Below, in pieces: positions 1 to 5,470 of a stretch of 5,470 nt of DNA. Under the pieces are notes generated by a model. The model was not told the origin of the DNA. It saw nothing but the letters and a program-made list of their open reading frames with translations, and made no database searches. The first letter of the stretch is position 1, and the number at the start of each line of letters is the position of its first letter. The DNA is from Eubacteriales bacterium (GTDB taxonomy: Bacteria > Bacillota > Clostridia > Peptostreptococcales > Anaerovoracaceae): contig JAQUYZ010000148.1 in NCBI GenBank assembly GCA_028691625.1, forward strand, positions 1-5,470. The letters run 5' to 3'. Both the position numbers and the translations under genes were made by a program.

Positions 1-152
1 TATTTCATTATGCTGCCCGCCACGCCATTCCTCAAATATGCGCGTCGCTTCAGGCTCCAGGTCCAGGCGCTGCAGTCCTTTAGGAGACAGATTCCTGCGA
101 CCATGCAAAGCATAAATCCAATGGTAACACCAATCATCCAATCCAAATTCAT
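1..152 (-). CDS. Start of the next Tad operon gene, cut by the left edge; possibly TadC-like
   Basis: About 50 codons are visible from an ATG at 152, after a purine-rich GGGAAGGAAGT (153-163). The product opens with an uncharged hydrophobic segment (about residues 6-24, containing MIGVTIGF and MVAGICLL), followed by a basic stretch with LKRR. This is the same opening plan as the preceding tadB product and would suit a TadC-type platform protein. There is no terminator in the 53-nt gap after tadB, so the operon continues. A second frame on the same strand is also open to the edge (possible non-ATG starts at about 189 or 175) and reads as a soluble charged peptide. Its base composition by codon position looks coding-like, so the frame is not certain. 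No conserved domain is reached in the visible part. Confidence 0.45.
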   Translation of the reverse strand, partial: MNLDWMIGVTIGFMLCMVAGICLLKDCSAWTWSLKRRAYLRNGVAGSIMK

Positions 153-205
153 ACTTCCTTCCCGGATTTCTGTTCAAATCCTTTTCCACTCCTTTCTCGA
201 TTCTC

Positions 206-1168
206 CTAATAGTCAAATCGTTGGTTATTGATGATTTCGATCAATGCCAGATTGATCAGAAATAAAAACAGAATCAGCAGGATCAGGAGAAATCCCTGCT
301 CCGTGTAGAATTGATTTTTTAAGAATCTTTCAAAAGACATTCCCAGATATTTTACCGACATGACGACTGTGCCAAGATACATAACCGGTGCAAGAAAGAT
401 CACCATCCGGGCAGATTCCGAATTAAGCCTTTTCCGTTCCTCAAACAGCAGCCTTGCCTCTCTGAGCTGAATTTGGATATCTTCCAGTGCAAGGGCCACA
501 TTGGTACCGCTTTCTGCTGAAATCCGAATGCAATTGGCCAGCATCCTGCTCCATCCCGTATTGATTCCATAGGCAAACCGCTCCGTTGCTTCTTTAATGA
601 CCTGTGAATTTCCCGTATTTCTCAGCTCCAGCAGCAATTTGAACAAGAGCCTGCCTGTGATTTTCGTTCCCTCGGAAACCAGGATTACCTGCTCGATGGT
701 CTTATAGATATTCAGCCCGGAAATCCTGTATTGGCAAAGAAACTCTGAAATCAGTTTTTCTCCTTCATAGCTGCTTTTTCTTCGTATGGTTTCAACCCGG
801 ACACGCAGAAGCAAATACGGCATGACGGCAATGAGCCCCGCCATGAGAAATGCGGATGGGGCGGATACCGTCTGTATACCGGCCAGCAGAATAAGGAGAA
901 AGATCAACCCAGCATAACGCAGGAAGGTTTTCGGATCCATAGGCTTCTTTAAACAAATGGCTAAAACCTTGCGCAGATGCTTTTCCAACGCTGTCTCCGG
1001 CTTCATCGCTTTCCGTCTGGCCTTCAGACGATTATGCATTCTGAATTTCGCCCAGCGGCATTTAATTCTTGCGGCATAAAGCAGCCAGATACCAAACAGA
1101 AACAACAGATCCAGAGACCCGGAGATCAAGATGAACAACAGGTCTGCCCTGTGGATTTCAGTATGCAT
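206..1168 (-). CDS. tadB: TadB-like inner-membrane platform protein (T2SSF domain)
   Basis: The 320-residue product has the build of a TadB/TadC membrane platform protein, the part of the machine that couples the motor ATPase to pilin extraction and assembly. There is an N-terminal membrane segment (about 9-31), a strongly basic cytoplasmic stretch (about 34-80), and two close membrane segments (about 84-100 and 104-122). A cytoplasmic helical T2SSF/GspF-like domain follows (about 135-250), then two C-terminal membrane segments (about 253-275 and 292-311). Within the T2SSF region, a Y.T.EQV pattern near 155-161 and SAESGTNVALALEDI near 217-231 match the usual helical hairpin with a Gly-containing turn. 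The ATG at 1168 lies 6 nt after AAGGGGAGGG (1175-1184), located in the end of tadA with an 11-nt overlap. Whether it is strictly TadB or TadC cannot be settled; its place right after the ATPase favours TadB. Confidence 0.83.
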   Translation of the reverse strand: MHTEIHRADLLFILISGSLDLLFLFGIWLLYAARIKCRWAKFRMHNRLKARRKAMKPETALEKHLRKVLAICLKKPMDPKTFLRYAGLIFLLILLAGIQTVSAPSAFLMAGLIAVMPYLLLRVRVETIRRKSSYEGEKLISEFLCQYRISGLNIYKTIEQVILVSEGTKITGRLLFKLLLELRNTGNSQVIKEATERFAYGINTGWSRMLANCIRISAESGTNVALALEDIQIQLREARLLFEERKRLNSESARMVIFLAPVMYLGTVVMSVKYLGMSFERFLKNQFYTEQGFLLILLILFLFLINLALIEIINNQRFDY

Positions 1169-2537
1169 TCCGGACCCTCCCCTTGCTTAAATTTGAAAGC
1201 GTTTTTAATTCCTTAAGAAAAACCTCCAGCATTTCTCCATCCTCTTCTTCGCCGATCACCAATTTGTCTTGGCTGACAGCATATTCCCATATCCAGTCAT
1301 CGGCTTTATGGTCGTATCTACAGATCTCTCTCATTGTAATTTCACGCTTGCTTCTGTCAATTCCCAGCTCATATATGCCCTTCAACCGCTTTTGATTTTT
1401 ATTCTTAAGTTGAATAAAATGAAAGATATAATCAAAGCTTGCTGCGACCTTTCTCGCTGTCCCGTCCAGACTGCCGCCAAGACTTTTTACGATTTCAAAG
1501 GCAACATCATAGGAAAATTCAAGTGGATCTCTGGTGTGAAAGGTGATCTTCATTCTCCTGGTACCTTTGCTGGCGATCTTGACAGCGGTATCCAATGCGA
1601 TACCGTCCCGGGCTTCCGCCAGAATAAAGTAGTCTGCATCGCTTCTCAGCAAATTTTTTGACAGATGCTTCAGTTTTTCATTATCTGCAATCAGCTGCAG
1701 GATTGGGGCTTCCGGCATCAGTTCATGGATGGGGATTTCCGGATCAGTCTCCACCATAACTCCTTCCAGGTTTTTGTCCTCATAGCTCTGCCAGGTTGAC
1801 AGAAAGGTCGTCTTCGCGGTTCTGACCGCACCTGTGAAAGCCACATTGTAGCCGAGTCTGACCATGGACTTGAATAATGGAATGGAACTCGCGGGAATCG
1901 TGCCTCTGTCCGCCTGTTCCTCAAAGCTGTAGTTCGGAATAATATATCTGCGAAAGATGATAACGTCCTGTCCCCGTTTTGTCATACTGCCGCCGAAGAT
2001 CGTTACACGGGTGCCGTCCAGCATATAAATCTCATGAAACTCCTTATCCAGCCGCTCTTCGGGGGTCAGCAGCAGAAATGCTCTGATCATCTGTTCCCGT
2101 CTGTCTCTGGCAATCGTCTGGGGTTTAAGGCGCATCTGCCCATCCTCCAGAAAATAAACACGATCACCGATGATCTTTGCGGAGCTGCTCTCCCTGAATC
2201 TTTCCGAGAACCATTCCGACACGCCTGCCAGTCCCCAGTTTTCCTGATAGATCCCGTCTTCCAGACTTACATACCAGTCCGGATAGGAGGAATGTTCCGC
2301 ACCGTTCTTCTTGATGAGCTGATGAATTCTGCTTTTAAAGTAAGCAACCTCATTTTCATATCCGATGATGGCTTTTTTCTGAATCCGTAAAGCGGAATCC
2401 GGGTTTTCCTTTCCATCCTCCCATTCCCTGAGGAACTCCGTATTCACGCGTCTGCAGAGCTTCTTAAAGTCCAGGCCGCACCGGTCGGTTTCCTTTGTCC
2501 GGGATTTTAAATAGTCATCTAAATAAAACTTTTCCAT
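1158..2537 (-). CDS. tadA: TadA/CpaF-like pilus assembly ATPase with a deviant Walker A motif
   Basis: This 459-residue protein is the probable hexameric motor of the pilus machine, a VirB11/PilT-like secretion ATPase acting on the cytoplasmic face of the membrane. The N-terminal half (about 1-215) is the family's variable domain. The ATPase core runs from about 215 to 400 in the family order: P-loop at 236-244 (GAVRTAKTT), acidic Asp-box region at 262-267 (VETDPE), Walker B with the catalytic-type glutamate at 302-310 (Glu308, Arg310), and a histidine-box region at 325-338 keeping Thr332 and His334. Usual CpaF proteins have GGTGSGKTT, GEVRG and GH-DGS-ST-H at these places. Here two P-loop glycines are Arg239 and Ala241, the Walker B context is AEARD, and the first box His is Thr326. 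The frame is intact and the length normal, so this is divergence and not decay. The ATG at 2537 has an AAAGGAAGAG site (2541-2550) and overlaps tadZ by 19 nt. The end overlaps the next gene by 11 nt. Confidence 0.87.
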   Translation of the reverse strand: MEKFYLDDYLKSRTKETDRCGLDFKKLCRRVNTEFLREWEDGKENPDSALRIQKKAIIGYENEVAYFKSRIHQLIKKNGAEHSSYPDWYVSLEDGIYQENWGLAGVSEWFSERFRESSSAKIIGDRVYFLEDGQMRLKPQTIARDRREQMIRAFLLLTPEERLDKEFHEIYMLDGTRVTIFGGSMTKRGQDVIIFRRYIIPNYSFEEQADRGTIPASSIPLFKSMVRLGYNVAFTGAVRTAKTTFLSTWQSYEDKNLEGVMVETDPEIPIHELMPEAPILQLIADNEKLKHLSKNLLRSDADYFILAEARDGIALDTAVKIASKGTRRMKITFHTRDPLEFSYDVAFEIVKSLGGSLDGTARKVAASFDYIFHFIQLKNKNQKRLKGIYELGIDRSKREITMREICRYDHKADDWIWEYAVSQDKLVIGEEEDGEMLEVFLKELKTLSNLSKGRVRNAY

Positions 2538-3298
2538 CTGCTCTTCCTTTGCCTTTGAATCTCAGTGAATCCGTTTTTACGCAGGATCACATTCGCCACA
2601 GTGAGGATATCCTGCAGGTATCCCTCATTCTTATAGTCCAGCAGCGTTTTGTAATCGATCTCAGCCTGACGGGAATAGCCTGCCGATTCTATCTTCAGGA
2701 GTTTATCCTTTTCCTGCTCCAGCCTGTTGGCGATATAGGTCAATCCATAGGGATCCTGCTCATAAAATTTGTTGATGAGAAACGCTGTTATACCAATGCC
2801 CAGGTCTTCTATCAGTTTTCTGTTTTTTTCGTATCTTCTAATCACCGTTTCCTGTTGAGCCGCAACGAAAAAGCTTTCCCCTGCAATAGACAATGTGCCG
2901 ACTGCAAGTCCGTTGTCCAGTTCATTTCCGCAGTCTGCGATCACCATGTCAAATTCCGGCGCCACCTCTCCCATAAGATATTTTGCCATTTCCGGATGGT
3001 AGTAGCGCTCCTCCGTTTCATTGGAGATTCCAGCCATGACATAGAAGTTTCCTTTGTGTGTGCAAGTCTTCAGAAAGTCCTCTCCATTTATCATCTTATT
3101 GTCGATATGGATCTTCAACCCGTCAATACCGGCTGGGGCTTCTCTGATATATTCATTACTCTCCCTTCCGTTCATTGCGGCCAAAAGAATTTTCAAATTC
3201 GGATGATGCGTGGAAATGGCTTCCGCGACGGATTGAGCGACCATGGTCGTTCCGACCTTGTGATCCGCTCCGAAAAAAGCAAAAAGATTATGAATCAT
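2519..3298 (-). CDS. tadZ: TadZ/CpaE-like degenerate MinD/ParA-family protein
   Basis: From the ATG at 3298 the product has 259 residues with the layout of a SIMIBI (MinD/ParA) ATPase. There is an N-terminal beta strand and P-loop position at residues 10-18 (GADHKVGTT), a strand at the Walker A' position (LLAAMNG, 38-44), and a Walker B/switch II strand ending in Asp122 and Gly124. Later come the FFVAAQQE strand (143-150) and LINKF (174-178), the place of the base-recognition Asn-Lys. TadZ/CpaE proteins localise the Tad pilus machine, usually at a pole, and often have atypical nucleotide sites. Here the P-loop lysine before the Thr pair is missing (VGTT, not VGKTT) and the Walker A' aspartate is replaced, so ATP hydrolysis is doubtful. 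No N-terminal receiver-like domain is present, unlike long CpaE proteins. It overlaps its neighbours by 11 nt upstream and 19 nt downstream. A Par-type partition role is less likely given the neighbours. Confidence 0.8.
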   Translation of the reverse strand: MIHNLFAFFGADHKVGTTMVAQSVAEAISTHHPNLKILLAAMNGRESNEYIREAPAGIDGLKIHIDNKMINGEDFLKTCTHKGNFYVMAGISNETEERYYHPEMAKYLMGEVAPEFDMVIADCGNELDNGLAVGTLSIAGESFFVAAQQETVIRRYEKNRKLIEDLGIGITAFLINKFYEQDPYGLTYIANRLEQEKDKLLKIESAGYSRQAEIDYKTLLDYKNEGYLQDILTVANVILRKNGFTEIQRQRKSRWKSFI

Positions 3299-3968
3299 TA
3301 CAATCCCCCCTCTGAACAATGATCAGAGCCGCGGGTGTGGCCCCGCTGACGAAGCTTACAAGCTTCTCATATTTACGTACGGTCGATATGATCTCGATGT
3401 GATCGATGACAGAGGTGCTGTCAGCCCTGTCCAAAATTTCATATCCTCCGATTGCGGCCAATTCCCCTGCTGCATTTCGCACCTCCCTTTCCGAGGCGTC
3501 TTTTACAAAGGCGACCCGGAAGGTTCCAAGCAGGTCCAGGCCGTTGCTGTCATAGATGTCGACCAGATCCCCTCTTCTTAAGGCACTGCTTCGCATGGCG
3601 ATCCAGCTTGGATTGAGTACGAAAATAGATTCGTTCCGGTTCAGATGAAATTTGTTGTCCCTGAAATATCTCATGATGATCTGATCGTTTCTCACGATAA
3701 GCTGTGAAGAGACCTTGCCCTGAAGCAGTTCCATGTCTGCCGGAGTGAGCGCTCCCTCCACCAGATTCGATTTGGGTACGCCCTTTGTGAGAAACATGCT
3801 GCTGCTGACCGTGCTTCCTTTTTGGATTTCTTCACCGGCAACGAGAACCTCCTCCATCAGAATCATTTCCCTCCCCTTCCACTCCCAGAGGAAGAGACCC
3901 GCAAGAGACAGCAAAATCAACAGGATGCCGAGGAATGATTTTATTTTTTTTAATGAATGATCTTTCAT
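3288..3968 (-). CDS. cpaB: SAF-domain membrane-anchored pilus assembly protein, CpaB/RcpC-like
   Basis: The product has 226 residues from the ATG at 3968. A short basic N-terminus (MKDHSLKKIK) is followed by one hydrophobic segment at about residues 12-28. It probably anchors the protein with its bulk outside the membrane. A SAF-like domain follows (about 39-100): VLVAG..I.KG near 42-51, then a region of the form L.GKV...LIV.ND (82-95), as in CpaB/RcpC proteins of Tad pilus loci. A second globular part (about 110-220) contains RRGDLVDIYD (131-140), resembling the RcpC/CpaB C-terminal region. In Gram-negative bacteria CpaB/RcpC works with the outer-membrane secretin; no secretin is visible here, so its job in this presumed monoderm is unclear. 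It is first in the operon, and its last 11 nt overlap the next start. The family call rests on the SAF pattern, the anchor and the Tad neighbours. Confidence 0.78.
   Translation of the reverse strand: MKDHSLKKIKSFLGILLILLSLAGLFLWEWKGREMILMEEVLVAGEEIQKGSTVSSSMFLTKGVPKSNLVEGALTPADMELLQGKVSSQLIVRNDQIIMRYFRDNKFHLNRNESIFVLNPSWIAMRSSALRRGDLVDIYDSNGLDLLGTFRVAFVKDASEREVRNAAGELAAIGGYEILDRADSTSVIDHIEIISTVRKYEKLVSFVSGATPAALIIVQRGDCNDS
3305..3313 (-). promoter_or_regulatory. Ribosome binding site deciding the tadZ-like start
   Basis: The minus strand reads AGAGGGGGG, then 6 nt, then ATG at 3298. The upstream in-frame ATG at 3319 would put this site inside the coding region and has no comparable site of its own, so 3298 is preferred. 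The site lies within the end of the preceding gene, a layout suited to translational coupling. Confidence 0.7.
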
Positions 3969-3970
3969 TT

Positions 3971-3983
3971 CCCACCTCTTCCT
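3971..3983 (-). promoter_or_regulatory. Ribosome binding site that sets the start of the SAF-domain gene
   Basis: The minus strand reads AGGAAGAGGTGGG, then AA, then ATG at 3968. This purine-rich site lies downstream of the promoter. The alternative in-frame ATG at 4031 lies between the -35 and -10 boxes and cannot be in the main transcript, so 3968 is the start. Confidence 0.8.
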
Positions 3984-4009
3984 ATTTATTTTCCATAAAT
4001 TGTAATTTA

Positions 4010-4038
4010 ATAATAAGGATATATTTGCCATTTGTCAA
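4010..4038 (-). promoter_or_regulatory. Vegetative (sigma-A type) promoter of the Tad operon
   Basis: On the minus strand a perfect -35 hexamer TTGACA (4038-4033) is followed by a 17-bp spacer and the -10 hexamer TATTAT (4015-4010), one mismatch from consensus. Transcription should begin near 4003, giving a leader of about 35 nt before the ATG at 3968. The flanking DNA is strongly AT-rich, and the A/T runs upstream of the -35 could act as an UP element. The near-consensus match suggests good basal expression; no known regulator site is recognised. Confidence 0.82.
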
Positions 4039-4065
4039 CCATATTTAACATTTATTTCCATATTT
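4039..4065 (-). repeat. Pair of AAATATGG direct repeats next to the -35 box
   Basis: Minus-strand AAATATGG occurs at 4065-4058 and again at 4046-4039, 19 bp from start to start. The second copy ends directly against the -35 hexamer. In such AT-rich DNA this may be chance, but the position would suit an activator or an UP element. No regulator is recognised. Confidence 0.3.
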
Positions 4066-4072
4066 TTTCTGC

Positions 4073-4105
4073 AAAAAAAAGAGCCCATCTCACAATCGGC
4101 TCTTT
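4073..4105 (-). terminator. Rho-independent terminator after rpe
   Basis: Read on the minus strand, an 8-bp perfect stem AAAGAGCC / GGCTCTTT (4105-4098 pairing with 4085-4078) encloses a 12-nt loop. The 3' arm runs straight into a T tract: plus-strand positions 4073-4080 are all A, and the last stem pairs are part of that run. The stem begins about 33 nt past the rpe stop codon. It separates the housekeeping rsgA-rpe transcript from the Tad operon, which starts from its own promoter about 35 bp further on. Confidence 0.88.
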
Positions 4106-4138
4106 GCGCTTATTTACAAAATCAGTTGATCAGATCGT

Positions 4139-4792
4139 TTATTTAATCAGTTCCAGCATTTCCTTCACGCGCTTCTCGATATCGGGAGCGCAAAAAACTG
4201 TGGAACCGGCTACTACGAGATCTACCCCGGCATCTGTTACGGTTCTGATGTTTTCTGTTGTGATCCCGCCGTCAACCTCAATCACAAGATGGGGATTTCT
4301 CTGCTCCTTCAGATCTTTCAGCGCTTTGATCTTGCCCAAGGCTGAAGGGATGAACTTCTGACCGCCGAAGCCCGGATTGACCGACATGATCAATACGAGA
4401 TCAAGGTCTTCGAAAATGACATCCAATACGGAAACCGGCGTGGCCGGATTCAAGGATACACCCGCCTTGATCCCCAAGGATTTGATATGTTGTATCGTAC
4501 GGTGGAGATGCGGACATGCTTCCGCATGCACTGTAATGTACTCAGTATTTACCGTCGCAAAATCCTCCAGATACTTGTCCGGATTTTCTATCATCAAATG
4601 AACGTCAAAGGGCAGCTTTGTCTTTCCGAGAAGGCTCTTCATTACGGCGGCACCAAAGCTGATATTCGGCACAAAATGTCCGTCCATCACATCAACGTGA
4701 ATGACCTGCGCACCGGCTTTTTCGATGAGTGCGACCTGCTCTTCCAGCCTTGAAAAATCTGCGGATAATATCGATGGTGCTAATCGGTTCAT
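4139..4792 (-). CDS. rpe: Ribulose-phosphate 3-epimerase
   Basis: This enzyme interconverts D-ribulose 5-phosphate and D-xylulose 5-phosphate in the non-oxidative pentose phosphate pathway, in the cytoplasm. The 217-residue product has the normal full length of the family. It opens with the typical APSILSADF stretch (residues 5-13). The HVDVMDGHFVPN signature supplies metal and catalytic residues His32 and Asp34. DVHLMI supplies metal ligand His65, MSVNPGFGGQ (136-145) is the phosphate-side loop, and EVDGGI gives catalytic Asp174. The C-terminal AGS motif near 195-197 also helps bind phosphate. All key residues are intact. The ATG at 4792 is preceded at 5 nt by an AGAGGGAG ribosome binding site (4798-4805), which supports this start. 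No convincing promoter is visible in the 66 bp after rsgA, so it is probably the distal gene of an rsgA-rpe unit that stops at the hairpin at 4073-4105. Confidence 0.97.
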   Translation of the reverse strand: MNRLAPSILSADFSRLEEQVALIEKAGAQVIHVDVMDGHFVPNISFGAAVMKSLLGKTKLPFDVHLMIENPDKYLEDFATVNTEYITVHAEACPHLHRTIQHIKSLGIKAGVSLNPATPVSVLDVIFEDLDLVLIMSVNPGFGGQKFIPSALGKIKALKDLKEQRNPHLVIEVDGGITTENIRTVTDAGVDLVVAGSTVFCAPDIEKRVKEMLELIK

Positions 4793-4858
4793 TGGATCTC
4801 CCTCTTTACTTTTATTTTTTGATTAATTTTAACTTAAGTGAATCATTCCTGTTTCTGG

Positions 4859-5470
4859 CTAATACTTTTTCTTTTCCTGGATCTCTCTGTACTGATTTAC
4901 ATAGGACTGATACCGTGACTCATGGATTTTCCCCTGCTGAACCGCGTCGCGGATACAGCATTCGGGCTCCTTGATATGGCGGCAATCGTCATACTTGCAT
5001 CCGCCGACGAGAGCAGACATTTCCGGGTAGAGAAAATGCAGCTCGTCCTCCTCCGCATCCAGAATGTCAAAGGAGGTAAAGCCCGGTGTATCGAAGAGCA
5101 GCGCACCGAAGTCTGTTTCAAAAATTTCTACGTGTCTGGTGGTGTGCTTCCCTCGTTTCGTCTTTTCGCTGATATCGCCTGTCTCGGCCGTAAAGCGGCT
5201 TTGAAGCAGATTCAGCAGCGTTGACTTGCCGGCACCCGAAGGTCCTGCCAAAGCACATTTCTTGTCCTTCAGCAAGGCCGCCAGTTCCTCAAGGCCCTGT
5301 CCTGTCTTCCCGCAGACGCTGACAAGAGGATAAATATCCTGATAAATTTCTTCAATCTCTTTTCTTTTTGCATCAGAGACCAGATCGGTTTTATTGATGC
5401 AGATTACGATATCCGTACGATTTTTCTCTGCCATGACAAGAAATTTATCGATAATATCAGGGTTCGGATC
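4859..5470 (-). CDS. rsgA: Ribosome small subunit-dependent GTPase A (RsgA/YjeQ/CpgA), 3' part only
   Basis: RsgA is a cytoplasmic GTPase that binds the 30S subunit late in its assembly. The reading frame stays open to the right edge, so the ATG at 5434 is internal: 12 in-frame codons upstream encode a family-like stretch ending DKFLV. About 203 residues are visible, and the N-terminal OB-fold is missing. The G motifs come in the circularly permuted order that defines the family: NKTD (G4, visible residues 26-29), then GPSGAGKS (G1, 76-83), a TTRH stretch (G2) and DTPG (G3, near 127). The C-terminal zinc site is present as C-x4-C-x-H-x5-C (about 158-171). The last residues are lysine-rich. 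It is followed after 66 bp by rpe, with no terminator seen between them, so the two are probably cotranscribed, as in other Firmicutes (prkC-rsgA-rpe order in Bacillus). Identification is very secure. Confidence 0.96.
   Translation of the reverse strand, partial: DPNPDIIDKFLVMAEKNRTDIVICINKTDLVSDAKRKEIEEIYQDIYPLVSVCGKTGQGLEELAALLKDKKCALAGPSGAGKSTLLNLLQSRFTAETGDISEKTKRGKHTTRHVEIFETDFGALLFDTPGFTSFDILDAEEDELHFLYPEMSALVGGCKYDDCRHIKEPECCIRDAVQQGKIHESRYQSYVNQYREIQEKKKY

Noticed and set aside
1269..1661. A 130-codon plus-strand open frame opposite tadA
   Set aside because: It lies wholly within the well-supported ATPase gene on the other strand, has no family resemblance, and has no promoter or ribosome binding site.
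1718..1924. A 68-codon minus-strand frame overlapping the ATPase core
   Set aside because: It is an out-of-frame reading of the same strand, rich in Arg, Pro and Trp, with no ribosome binding site. The ATPase frame across it carries all the motifs.
2519..3298. Plasmid or chromosome partition protein (ParA) as the identity of the MinD-like gene
   Set aside because: The canonical lysines of the ParA P-loop are absent, no parB or parS-like repeats are nearby, and the gene sits inside a Tad operon.
2495..3322. A 275-codon plus-strand open frame lying opposite the whole tadZ-like gene
   Set aside because: The minus-strand gene has a good ribosome binding site, a recognisable MinD/ParA-like layout and operon overlaps on both sides. 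The antisense frame shows no recognisable family and no start signal, and reads as a shadow of the real gene.
4793..4858. Possible separate promoter for rpe (a TAAAAT-like -10)
   Set aside because: No acceptable -35 box lies 16-18 bp upstream, and the spacer is simply AT-rich. Cotranscription with rsgA is the simpler reading.
1..5470. CRISPR array, tRNA, rRNA, riboswitch or insertion sequence
   Set aside because: No regularly spaced repeats, RNA-gene folds, transposase motifs or terminal inverted repeats were seen. The non-coding gaps are all shorter than 200 bp and are explained by the promoter, terminator and ribosome binding sites.

Overview
The window looks like a chromosomal segment from a low-to-mid-GC Gram-positive anaerobe, most likely a member of Clostridia. 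The evidence is the purine-rich, strong ribosome binding sites, the rsgA-rpe neighbourhood typical of Firmicutes, and the style of the Tad proteins. The species cannot be named from the sequence alone. Every supported gene lies on the minus strand, so transcription runs from the right end of the window to the left.

Right part (about 4078-5470): two housekeeping genes. The first is the 3' portion of rsgA, the circularly permuted GTPase of 30S subunit maturation; it runs off the right edge. The second is a complete rpe (ribulose-phosphate 3-epimerase). The pair ends at a clear Rho-independent terminator at 4073-4105.

Middle (about 3969-4072): an AT-rich promoter region. It holds a near-consensus vegetative promoter (TTGACA, 17 bp, TATTAT) with a short leader of about 35 nt before the first gene of the next operon. 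An 8-bp direct repeat sits just upstream of the -35 box.

Left part (1-3968): a compact operon for a Tad/Flp (type IVc pilus) assembly machine. It contains a single-pass SAF-domain protein (CpaB/RcpC-like), a degenerate MinD/ParA-like protein (TadZ/CpaE-like), a VirB11-like motor ATPase (TadA/CpaF-like), an inner-membrane platform protein (TadB-like, T2SSF domain), and the start of another gene cut off by the left edge, possibly the TadC partner. The first four genes overlap end to start by 11, 19 and 11 nt, each with its own strong ribosome binding site inside the preceding gene, which suggests translational coupling. The pilin, prepilin peptidase and pseudopilins are not in the window and would be expected further left.

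The most unusual point is that both nucleotide-binding proteins carry altered P-loops. The motor ATPase has lost two of the usual P-loop glycines but keeps the lysine and threonine, and its Walker B and histidine boxes are altered. The TadZ-like protein lacks the conserved P-loop lysine and the usual Walker A' aspartate. This points to a divergent Tad branch, not to a wholly new system.
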